Below, in pieces: positions 18,825 through 27,456 of a DNA stretch of 64,000 nucleotides. The notes under the pieces are model-generated. The model was not told the origin of the DNA. It was given only the letters and a program-made list of their open reading frames with translations, and did not search any database. The stretch's first letter is position 1; each line of letters starts with the position of its first letter. The position numbers and the translations under genes were made by a program. Source of the stretch: Trichocoleus sp. FACHB-46 (GTDB lineage: Bacteria > Cyanobacteriota > Cyanobacteriia > FACHB-46); NCBI RefSeq assembly GCF_014695385.1, contig NZ_JACJOD010000013.1, forward strand, positions 310,001-374,000, given 5' to 3'.

Positions 18825-20639
18825 ATGGCCACCTTCCGGGATGTCCTCGGCTATTACCGTCGCTATTGGCCTACAGCCGCCTTTAGTATCACTGCCTCCA
18901 GTGCCTTCGAAATTATTGATCTTGGAGTGCCCTACGCGATCGGCCAAATTTTGAATGTGCTCTCGCAGGAACCGCTAGATCCCTTTATGCAAGATCTAGT
19001 GGCGCTTGTCGCCAGCTTAGTGCGCCTACCTAACCAGCGCTTCCTAGAGTTAGCAGTGCTGTTGGGTGTCATCTTCATCATTACAGTGGTACGAGCACCC
19101 ATCCAGCCTTGGATTGGTAGTTGGTTCCATTGGGATATTGCACTCCGTAGCCGCCGCGATCACTCTAGGGGGGTACTGGAAAAAATTCTGACGCTGCCGT
19201 TAGAGTTTTATGACGAAAACAACCCAGGCCGCATTGCGGGTCGGGTGGCAAGAGGCTTAGCAAACCATACCTGGAGCTACCCAGAAATCGCTGGGCAACT
19301 AATTCCTAAGTTGTTTCGGGTGCTGGGCATCTTTGTGGTCATTTGGCTGATTGAGTGGCGCATTGCGATCGCCTTCTTGGTCTCGTTTATTTTCATTCTG
19401 AGCTTCACGTTTGCTCATCTGGGACGGCTGATTCAGCGAGAAGAAATTCTCGATCGCTACCAGGAGAACACAGAAAGCCGAACTTCAGAAGTAATTACCA
19501 ACATCAAAACGGTAAAGGCATTTGCCACAGAAGCAACCGAGCTAAAGCGACAGTCGCAACGCTTAGACCGAGAGCTAAAAGTGGTGGAGTACCGCATTCA
19601 CGAGGGTTATACCCGTTTGGGAACTTGGCAGCGCCTAGTAGTGCAAAGCTGCGTGTTCTTTATTCTGGCTTTTACGCTAGTGGCAACGGTGGGCGGCAAA
19701 ATTTCTCTAGGGCACTTTGTCACTCTGCTGACCGTTTCTAGCATGGCTTACTCAGAGCTAGAACCGATTAGTAACTTGGCCGAGACCTTTGCGCGACGCT
19801 ATGCCTCCATGCTGCGATTCCATGAGTTTATGCAGTTACCCCTTGGGTCTGATGCAGGCAGTTTGCAGCCCCTGTCCGAGCAAGATGCGGCTTACTCATT
19901 TACAGGCAAAGTGGAGTTTTCCCATCTCACCTTTGGCTATCATCGCGATCGCCCTGTGCTGCAAGACATTAACTTGTTGATCGAGCCTTACCAAACCGTG
20001 GCGCTAGTCGGTCGCTCTGGTTCTGGCAAATCCACTTTGGTCAAGCTGCTCTTTCGTTACTTTGAGCCAAGCCAAGGCTCTGTGTTGATGGATGGGGAGA
20101 ACATCAGCACGTTGGATGTGACTCAGTACCGAAAACGGTTGGCGATCGTGCATCAAGAAGTAGATGTTTTTAATGGCACCTTGCTCGACAATCTGCTTTA
20201 CGGCAATCACCAAGCCAGTTTTGAACAAGTACAAGAAGCTTGTCGCATCGCTCAGTGCGAAGAATTTATCCAGCAATTACCGCAGCGTTACAAAACAATC
20301 GTGGGAGAGCGAGGTATGCGGCTCTCTGGCGGTCAGCGACAGCGCTTAGGCATTGCCCGTGCCCTCTTGGCTGAACCAGATGTCTTGGTCTTTGACGAAG
20401 CTACCTCTAGCCTTGACTACGAATCGGAGCGAGCCATTCAACTGGCTATGCGATCGATTTTCGGCACCCGCACCACCATCATCATTGCCCACCGTCTGAG
20501 CACAGTGCGAGAGGCAGACAAAATTGTAGTCCTCGATCAAGGCCGCATTGTGGAAATGGGCAACCATGATGAGCTTCTGCGCCAAGCAGGAATTTATCGC
20601 CGTTTGCACTCCTTGCAAGAAACTGGGGAGCTAATTTAG
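18825..20639 (+). CDS. ABC exporter half-transporter (fused permease and ATPase)
   Basis: The 604-residue protein has an N-terminal six-helix exporter membrane domain (about 20-320) and a C-terminal ATPase. Walker A GRSGSGKS starts at residue 396, the signature LSGGQ lies near 500, Walker B VLVFDEA near 524, and the H-loop IIIAHRLS after that. Half-transporters of this type dimerise to export lipids, peptides or drugs. No substrate clue is seen nearby. A strong terminator follows. The domain layout is complete and no key residue is missing. Confidence 0.92.
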   Translation: MATFRDVLGYYRRYWPTAAFSITASSAFEIIDLGVPYAIGQILNVLSQEPLDPFMQDLVALVASLVRLPNQRFLELAVLLGVIFIITVVRAPIQPWIGSWFHWDIALRSRRDHSRGVLEKILTLPLEFYDENNPGRIAGRVARGLANHTWSYPEIAGQLIPKLFRVLGIFVVIWLIEWRIAIAFLVSFIFILSFTFAHLGRLIQREEILDRYQENTESRTSEVITNIKTVKAFATEATELKRQSQRLDRELKVVEYRIHEGYTRLGTWQRLVVQSCVFFILAFTLVATVGGKISLGHFVTLLTVSSMAYSELEPISNLAETFARRYASMLRFHEFMQLPLGSDAGSLQPLSEQDAAYSFTGKVEFSHLTFGYHRDRPVLQDINLLIEPYQTVALVGRSGSGKSTLVKLLFRYFEPSQGSVLMDGENISTLDVTQYRKRLAIVHQEVDVFNGTLLDNLLYGNHQASFEQVQEACRIAQCEEFIQQLPQRYKTIVGERGMRLSGGQRQRLGIARALLAEPDVLVFDEATSSLDYESERAIQLAMRSIFGTRTTIIIAHRLSTVREADKIVVLDQGRIVEMGNHDELLRQAGIYRRLHSLQETGELI

Positions 20640-20724
20640 CCAAGGGTCAGTTAAGCAGAAGCTAGACAAGAAACGCTAGAAGCGATCGCCCAGGCTCATC
20701 GCGCAATTTTAATAAAAGGGAGAG

Positions 20725-20764
20725 AAAGGAGGAGGTTATCATCAACTAAATAGCCTCCTCCTTT
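20725..20764 (+). terminator. terminator-like hairpin between the ABC exporter and CNNM genes
   Basis: AAAGGAGGAGG (20725-20735) pairs perfectly with CCTCCTCCTTT (20754-20764), 11 pairs around an 18-base loop. The T-run is only three bases, but the A-rich flank makes the hairpin usable in both directions. The left arm also looks like a ribosome-binding site, but no start codon follows in range. Confidence 0.7.
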
Positions 20765-20770
20765 GCTTGA

Positions 20771-21928
<1,158 letters not shown>

Positions 21929-22063
21929 AGCAATGCCAGAGAATGAATAACGCCCATCTCGATGAACTCTAGGCATTCCAGTTCGGCTACAGTCTAAGGA
22001 ATTTTTTTAGGAAGTACTTGATTTCCCAAATCGTTGTGTTAATATAGGTTTCCGTGGGTGAAC

Positions 22064-22145
22064 GGGTCGGTGCCCGAGTGGTTAATGGGGGCGGACTGTA
22101 AATCCGCTGGCTACGCCTACGCTGGTTCAAATCCAGCCCGGCCCA
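22064..22145 (+). tRNA. trnY-GUA: tRNA-Tyr (GTA anticodon)
   Basis: This 82-base class II tRNA has acceptor GGGTCGG/CCGGCCC with one G-T pair, D arm CCC...GGG, and anticodon stem GCGGA/TCCGC with loop CTGTAAA, giving anticodon GTA. The long variable arm TGGCTACGCCTACG and T arm GCTGG/CCAGC are typical of bacterial tRNA-Tyr. The discriminator is A and CCA is not encoded. Confidence 0.95.
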
Positions 22146-22192
22146 TCCACGGAACGCACAAACCAAGTTCTTGATCTTGTGCGTTCATTAAC

Positions 22193-22264
22193 GCCCGTGT
22201 GGCTCAGTGGTAGAGCACACCCTTGGTAAGGGTGAGGTCACGAGTTCAATCCTCGTCACGGGCT
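22193..22264 (+). tRNA. trnT-GGU: tRNA-Thr (GGT anticodon)
   Basis: The 72 bases form a standard cloverleaf: acceptor GCCCGTG/CACGGGC, anticodon stem CACCC/GGGTG with loop TTGGTAA giving anticodon GGT, and T arm CGAGTTCAATCCTCG. The discriminator is T. It lies 47 bases after tRNA-Tyr and before a strong terminator, so the two are probably cotranscribed. Confidence 0.95.
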
Positions 22265-22279
22265 CTTTAGCTAAATATC

Positions 22280-22322
22280 AAAAAGTTGCGGCAGAGCAAA
22301 TTTGTTTCTGCCGCAACTTTTT
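22280..22322 (+). terminator. strong terminator after tRNA-Thr
   Basis: AAAAAGTTGCGGCAGA (22280-22295) is a perfect 16-base inverted repeat of TCTGCCGCAACTTTTT (22307-22322), with a T-run at the end. It closes the tRNA-Tyr/tRNA-Thr unit. Confidence 0.92.
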
Positions 22323-22410
22323 GCTGGCTGATAGTTTTTTGTACGTAACGCAGGCATCTCCCTTTATGGTTTATACCAATTCCTAAAAATCGGGCTACAA
22401 ATGATTGGCT

Positions 22411-22438
22411 GTAGGGGCGAACGGCCGTTTGCCCCTAC
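22411..22438. repeat. GTAGGGGC palindromic dispersed repeat
   Basis: A 28-base near-perfect palindrome with arms GTAGGGGC and GCCCCTAC around a GGCC centre. I know the same arms as a common dispersed element in cyanobacterial genomes. The GTAGGGGC start also appears at the thiC terminator (about 9996). Confidence 0.7.
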
Positions 22439-22536
22439 GAATATCTAGCTAGAAAACCGCATCAAAGGCTCAAAGAGCGATCGCCCGCTGTGGCCTTTTG
22501 CGCTTTCGTACAAGATGCAAAGAAGTTGATTAAAAG

Positions 22537-22609
22537 CGCCCCAGGTAGGATTCGAACCTACGACCATCTGCTTAGAAGGCAGATGCTCTATCCACTGAGC
22601 TACTGGAGC
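22537..22609 (-). tRNA. trnR-UCU: tRNA-Arg (TCT anticodon)
   Basis: On the minus strand the 73 bases fold with acceptor GCTCCAG/CTGGGGC, anticodon stem around loop CTTCTAA giving anticodon TCT, variable loop GGTCG and T arm TAGGTTCGAATCCTA. The discriminator is G and CCA is not encoded. It reads AGA codons. Confidence 0.95.
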
Positions 22610-23100
22610 TAGCAATGATGCAGTTTGGCATTCGCCACAACATCAGACTGCAAGTTTCTGACAGCCCTAAAGTAATAGTATCAGAAGGAGTCACGGTTAG
22701 GTCGTAGGACAACTCGTGAACCTTAATTTAGATGCTCAGCTAATCGCTCATGACAAAGCTTGATCTAAATACACTAGCTCACGTAAATTTTATCTGTATT
22801 TTAAGGGAAAGCTAGAGTCGAGCAGCTTAACCGCTCGATGGGGTAGCACCTAGAACGGATTGATAGTAAATGTACGCTAAAAACCAGATAATGAAGCGTT
22901 GACTGAGGTAGTGTGTTAAGCAACGCGATCGCCACCTATGACCTTGGCCGCTATGACATTGGCATAGTAGGATGTCGTGACTAAGAAATGCATCGCCTGT
23001 AAGCCATCATTTCTGCACTAGCATGCTGTATATCAAAAGAGTTGCTCGGTTATTCCCCGCACAGCATCCCCGACCCGGATAGGAGTCAATTGGCAGCGTC
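22610..23100. other. intergenic region without recognised features
   Basis: About 490 bases between tRNA-Arg (minus) and the gene at 23101. I find no open frame with coding character, no clear hairpin and no repeat apart from a HIP1 octamer near 22925. It presumably contains promoters for both neighbours. Confidence 0.5.
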
Positions 23101-23766
23101 ATGTTTATTCTAAAAAGGCAGGATGTTGAAATATCAAGCGTTCAGCATCCCAAGCGGGATCAACAGATTCTGATTCTCCATTATCAGGGGCAAACCTTTC
23201 GCTTGATTAGTGTCTTTAATGCCAGTCAAGAAGAAGAGGCAAAAGCCTTTTGGCGAGACCTCACTGACAACCGTGGCAAAGCTTGTGTGCTGCTAGAAGA
23301 ACCAGAGCGATATAGTGTCTGGGGCAAAGTTCGCATAGAACAGTTGGCAAGCGAGGGCGCTATTGCGGGAGATGCGACCGCCTCTTTCTTTACTCAAGCA
23401 GGCCTGCTAATTTTGCAAGCTCTCTACATCGACATTGAAGACTTGCTAGGGAGCCGACAAGCAGGCCTATTCCAAAAAGATATTACGGAAGTTTTGCGCC
23501 AGTGGCGGTTCCCCCAAGCAGAATCCCCAGAAGCAATCAATTATTTGCTAACTATGGACCCTGTGACTGCCCTGCAACTGCCCCCTTGGCAAGAGCATCA
23601 TCTCAATACACTGATGCAGGAGCTGCATCGCCTCGGCAAAGCCTATTTTGGTAATGCTACGTTTGCAGAGCGGGCTTTAGAGGCTTTGCAGGATATGTCT
23701 GCTGGAGACCGTGGTCAATTTCTGCAATGGCTGGGCCAGTCTCCGGTAGGGAAATTGTGGCAATAG
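23101..23766 (+). CDS. conserved cyanobacterial protein of unknown function
   Basis: The 221-residue protein is soluble, with no signal peptide and no membrane helix. The N-terminal part is strand-rich (FILKRQDVEISSVQ, then HYQGQTFRLISVF) and the C-terminal half is helical, ending in GQFLQWLGQSPVGKLWQ. It resembles what I remember as the Npun_F0813-type cyanobacterial family, but I cannot confirm this. No catalytic motif is visible. The ATG at 23101 is the only reasonable start. It precedes the membrane protein at 23885 on the same strand. Confidence 0.7.
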   Translation: MFILKRQDVEISSVQHPKRDQQILILHYQGQTFRLISVFNASQEEEAKAFWRDLTDNRGKACVLLEEPERYSVWGKVRIEQLASEGAIAGDATASFFTQAGLLILQALYIDIEDLLGSRQAGLFQKDITEVLRQWRFPQAESPEAINYLLTMDPVTALQLPPWQEHHLNTLMQELHRLGKAYFGNATFAERALEALQDMSAGDRGQFLQWLGQSPVGKLWQ

Positions 23767-23884
23767 CCTTAAGAATGTTTGATCACAGTCCCATAACCGA
23801 CAGGGATGTGCGACGCTTGCAGACAATCTCGGTATTGCTGCCCTTTCCATTATTCAATTGCCAGTTACCCGGTTTTGACCTTCC

Positions 23885-24931
23885 ATGAGCAGCCCTTCAA
23901 ATAAGTCCGTTAGCCCTAAATCCCTCCTGTCAGTCCAAACGATTGTTCTCAGTGCGGTGAGTTGGGCTGTGTTAGCCCTCCTCTTCTTCTTACTGTTCAG
24001 CACTTCAGCACCCGGAGAAGAGCGCCCAGCTTGGTATGCCATTGGGACTTATATTTTTGAAGAGGTGGCCTATCTGGGAGCAGCGGTACTGTGCCTGAGA
24101 AATTGGCGCAGTCCCCAAATCGTGAGTGGTCGCAATGTCTGGCTAGGGATTGGACTAGGGATGCTGTCTTATTTCCTGGGCAACTTGGTGTTGGGCTATT
24201 GGGAACTGGGCCTGAAGCAAGATCCTACGGTGTCGCCCGGTGACTTATTTTTTGTGGCAACTTATCTCTTCCTCGGTTGGGGCATGCTGTTAGCGGTGCT
24301 CTCCAGACGCTTGAACTTAGAGAATTGGCAGTGGATAGTCGTTGGCGCGATCGCAGTCATTGGTGGATTGTTGGCTTGGCTGATCGCTGCACCCACCCAA
24401 ACGGCTCAATCATTCCTGATGCCGCCTGCGATCGCTCAAACCGCTCCAGCCCCAAAAACTGCTGCACCACCCAAAGCGGTGAAAGCACCTGCGCTTAAGC
24501 CAGGTCAATCAGCCCCCCCAGCGTCAACTCCTGCTCCAGCCACTTCGTCAACGCCAGCCACGACTGAGCAGAAGGAAGTACCTGCTTGGGTAACGAGCGT
24601 AGAGGAGACGTTAGCTCCTTTAGAAACTATCTTGGGCTGGTTCTATGTCGTCAGTGACTTGGCTTTGCTGATCATTGCCACCGTCTTGCTACTGGCGTTT
24701 TGGGGTGGGCGTTTTTCGCAATCTTGGCGCATGATTGCAGCCGCAGCCTTCTCGCTTTACATTGCTGATATTTGGCTCGGATATGCTCAAAAACACATCC
24801 CCGATTACCAAACAGGTAGCTTGCCGGAAGTATTTTGGGTGTTTAGCGGGGTGCTATTTGGCATTGGGGCAGCGCTAGAACATGACTTATCTACCCGATC
24901 GCGGCGAACCGGAGGCCGAAGACGCGCTTAA
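23885..24931 (+). CDS. multi-span membrane protein with a Pro/Ala-rich insert
   Basis: This 348-residue protein has about five hydrophobic helices in the first 175 residues and two to three more after residue 245. Between them is a low-complexity insert (about 180-240) of Pro, Ala, Thr and Lys. The helical part, with GNLVLGYWELGLKQDP and SPGDLFFVATYLF, resembles the seven-helix sensor region found at the start of some cyanobacterial GGDEF and kinase proteins, but no output domain is fused. The insert begins right at a HIP1-containing codon run (GCGATCGC coding Ala-Ile-Ala). The function is unknown. Confidence 0.65.
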   Translation: MSSPSNKSVSPKSLLSVQTIVLSAVSWAVLALLFFLLFSTSAPGEERPAWYAIGTYIFEEVAYLGAAVLCLRNWRSPQIVSGRNVWLGIGLGMLSYFLGNLVLGYWELGLKQDPTVSPGDLFFVATYLFLGWGMLLAVLSRRLNLENWQWIVVGAIAVIGGLLAWLIAAPTQTAQSFLMPPAIAQTAPAPKTAAPPKAVKAPALKPGQSAPPASTPAPATSSTPATTEQKEVPAWVTSVEETLAPLETILGWFYVVSDLALLIIATVLLLAFWGGRFSQSWRMIAAAAFSLYIADIWLGYAQKHIPDYQTGSLPEVFWVFSGVLFGIGAALEHDLSTRSRRTGGRRRA

Positions 24932-25191
24932 CCACAGCTCCCAATCAATCCGGACGTAGAATGGTGGCGATCGCATCTAGAATTTATCTCCCTCTGTCGT
25001 CAAGGTACGACATAGAATAGATGAAGCTAGTTCTGTCATGAACAGCACACTCAGCTTTGCTAGGTTGGCACCGAGAAGGTGCATCTTTTCTGGCTAAGCG
25101 AGCGCTCCGTTGAAGAGCAAAATATTCCTTCCTCTCCTAATGTTGATGGCTAAACAATTTAGCCAGTGATTTTTCTTTCTGAAGCGGTGGC

Positions 25192-26433
25192 ATGACTCCA
25201 AGAAAACTGTCTGAGTCGGATAAACAAAACATCTTGCATCTGTATCGGCATCCAGGAGAGACAACTTCGACCCTGGCAGAGCGCTATGGAGTCAGCAACA
25301 CGACAATTAGCCGTGTTTTAAAGAGTCTGTTGCCTGAGCATGAATATGAAGCACTCGTGCAACAAAAGCGAGCGGCCCGCCCTCAAGCAGGCTTTGCAGA
25401 ATTTGCTGCGGAACTAGCCTTTGAGGAATTTGAAACAGCGCCTGTAGAAGAGCCTGTTCAGGAACCTGTTCAAGAGCCTATAGAGGTGAGTGAAGCTGCG
25501 ATCGCTCAACCAGACATCCCAGTAGAAGCCGTAGAAGTAACCACAGAAGTAACCACAGAAGTAGAATTAGCCGCAGAAGAGTTTATAGAGGTGAGTGAAG
25601 CCGCGATCGCTCAGCCTAAAATCTCGGTAGAAGCTGTAGAAGTAGCCGCAGAAGTTGCGCCTGTGGAAACGGTAGAAGCAGTTGCCACTTCAACGCCAAA
25701 GCCAGCGATCGCACCACCAATTACGCGACGACAGCGTAAACGTTCCGGTGCTGTTGATGAAATATCAGCAAACGAGTCTGAGCCTGCTTCTGAGCCACCG
25801 GAAGTAGTAGAGGCGCAGCTACAGCTTTTAGAAGTTCCTTCGGTTGCGCCGGAAGTTGAGAAAAAACCAACGAAAGCGCCACCCATAAAAGTCGCGGCAG
25901 CGCCAATAGAAGCTGAGCCGAATCTAGGGTTTACAGAAGCAAGCTTGTCGGCAGATCTACAAGCGCAGGCTGCTGAGTTGGTTGACTTAGACGACGATGA
26001 TCTTGATGACGACGACCTCGATGACGATGACCTCGATGATCTTGATGACGAGGATGAAGACGACGATGACGATGATTTAGATGATGCTGATGCCTTCATG
26101 GGAGGTCAGCTTCAAACTCAAGCTTTTGTACGAGTTTTGCCGTTAGCGGATGCCTCGATTCCCAAAACTTTCTACTTAGTTGTAGATCGAATGGCGGAAT
26201 TGATTACTCGACCCCTCCGGGAGTTTGGAGATTTAGGACAAATTCCTAGCGAAGATGTTCAAGCGAAAACCTTGCCCATCTTTGACAATCACCGAATTGC
26301 TCGTCGCTTTTCTAAGCGCAATCAGCGAGTTATCAAAGTTCCTGATGGCAGAGTGCTACCGAAAGTTAGCGTCTATTTGCAAGCGAAGGGCATTACTCGC
26401 CTGCTGATTGATGGCCAGGTGTACTCGCTCTAA
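25192..26433 (+). CDS. HTH-domain protein with a repetitive acidic linker
   Basis: The 413-residue protein has three parts. Residues 1-55 are a helix-turn-helix (SESDKQNILHLYRHPGE, then TLAERYGVSNTTISRVL), of the kind found in transposases and resolvases. Residues about 60-310 are low complexity, with Glu/Pro/Val repeats, a duplicated block and an almost pure Asp/Leu run at 265-300. The C-terminal 100 residues form a compact domain ending in GITRLLIDGQVYSL. No transposase catalytic core or terminal repeats are present, so it is likely a host DNA-binding protein. The acidic run could mimic DNA or bind polymerase or metal; that is speculation. Confidence 0.75.
   Translation: MTPRKLSESDKQNILHLYRHPGETTSTLAERYGVSNTTISRVLKSLLPEHEYEALVQQKRAARPQAGFAEFAAELAFEEFETAPVEEPVQEPVQEPIEVSEAAIAQPDIPVEAVEVTTEVTTEVELAAEEFIEVSEAAIAQPKISVEAVEVAAEVAPVETVEAVATSTPKPAIAPPITRRQRKRSGAVDEISANESEPASEPPEVVEAQLQLLEVPSVAPEVEKKPTKAPPIKVAAAPIEAEPNLGFTEASLSADLQAQAAELVDLDDDDLDDDDLDDDDLDDLDDEDEDDDDDDLDDADAFMGGQLQTQAFVRVLPLADASIPKTFYLVVDRMAELITRPLREFGDLGQIPSEDVQAKTLPIFDNHRIARRFSKRNQRVIKVPDGRVLPKVSVYLQAKGITRLLIDGQVYSL
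25484..25652 (+). repeat. internal direct repeat within the HTH-protein linker
   Basis: Two blocks of about 57 bases (from 25487 and from 25590) code for VSEAAIAQP plus a VEAVEV segment each, with several silent differences between copies. Each block contains a GCGATCGC octamer that codes Ala-Ile-Ala. They are separated by short EVTTEV-type repeats, which suggests slippage or recombination growth of the linker. Confidence 0.7.
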
Positions 26434-26489
26434 TGGATTAACTGAGTTAATCGTTTAGTCAGGTACAGTCTAGCTCCATTGGATCTCGC

Positions 26490-27023
26490 CTAAGTATGCA
26501 ATTTTTGGTGTAGCTCTTCTGCGACCCGTTTTAGGCGTCGGAGTTGAGCTTGCATGTCTTCTTGAGTCCAGGTGGCGGCAAAGGTGTTGAAGCCGAATCG
26601 TACCAAGGCGTTAGGGATTTCGAATTCAAAACGATTGAGCAAGTAGGTACCCCGATCATTCGGATTACACTCCCAGCGATCGCGGCCATGAAAAAAACCG
26701 TCGAACTCCCAAACTACTAAGCCAGGTTCGCGAGCAGCGACTACGCTACTCAAACTAGGCTGTAGGAAAGGAATCTGGATTACAAAACGGCTACGGCTAC
26801 CAACGTCCGTACTCCACTCGCCTACGGGTTCGCAGCGCAGGGCAGGATTGAGCCAACGGTGCATTAAGCTGAGATCTGTAATGCATCGCTCTACAGCGGT
26901 GGCACTGGCGTTGATTTGAACAGACTGCTCGAAACTTTGCTGAAATGGCATTCGGCGCTGATTGGTCTTTTTCAGGGTGGGAATAGAACGCATCCTACCG
27001 CTATTACTAAACGACTTAAACAT
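26490..27023 (-). CDS. SRPBCC (START-like) family protein
   Basis: The protein has a helix-grip fold pattern of about 150 residues: FEQSVQINASATAVERCITDL at the N-terminus (strand and first helix), several strands in the middle with WECNPNDRGTYLLNRFEF, and a long C-terminal helix. These polyketide-cyclase-like proteins bind hydrophobic ligands. The ligand is unknown here. The start is unsure: the ATG at 27023 gives 177 residues, but Met at 26951 (MPFQQSF) matches the expected domain start better, and none has a clear ribosome site. It converges on the HTH gene. Confidence 0.8.
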   Translation of the reverse strand: MFKSFSNSGRMRSIPTLKKTNQRRMPFQQSFEQSVQINASATAVERCITDLSLMHRWLNPALRCEPVGEWSTDVGSRSRFVIQIPFLQPSLSSVVAAREPGLVVWEFDGFFHGRDRWECNPNDRGTYLLNRFEFEIPNALVRFGFNTFAATWTQEDMQAQLRRLKRVAEELHQKLHT

Positions 27024-27456
27024 TCAGAAGAAGCAAGCCACCGATCGGCTCCAGCAACTGTTGACTCGTCTACTCTAGCGAGAACCCACCTGCTTCAGCA
27101 CGCACAACCGTTTCATCGAACTAGTTCACTAAATTAGTGCACAGTTGGTTGTTGTCTGCGTAAAGATTGTCTATCAAACTCACCTTTGCCTAAGGTTTTT
27201 GAGTTAAGTCTTGAATAATCGTTAAAAATCAACGAATCCTAGCTTTTTACGTCTTAATTCTCCATATAGATAGATGAAAAAGCCAGAATTGGAGCTTACT
27301 TTATCAATGTTTAGTTCTACGTCGCCCAGCTTGTACTTTGCTAGTCGGATGACAGTAGAAACGTGGGGTGCTACGTAAGCTAATTCTCACAAATGAATCT
27401 ATCGTGCAAAAGTCGTGTTCTTACTGGACTGAGGGGCTAAAGCTAGCTCAGGAATT
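27024..27456. other. intergenic region between divergent SRPBCC and TM-repeat genes
   Basis: About 430 A+T-richer bases between divergent genes. I see no open frame with coding character, no hairpin of note and no repeat. It must hold the promoters of both flanking genes. Confidence 0.5.

Noticed and set aside
25611-26099. Minus-strand frame rich in Ser and Ala opposite the HTH protein linker
   Set aside because: It is the reverse of the GAC/GAT/GAA-rich acidic linker; the serine runs follow from the codon pattern, with no ribosome site or domain.
25192-26433. Transposase call for the HTH protein
   Set aside because: The HTH resembles that of some transposases, but there is no DDE or other catalytic core, no terminal inverted repeats and no target duplication.
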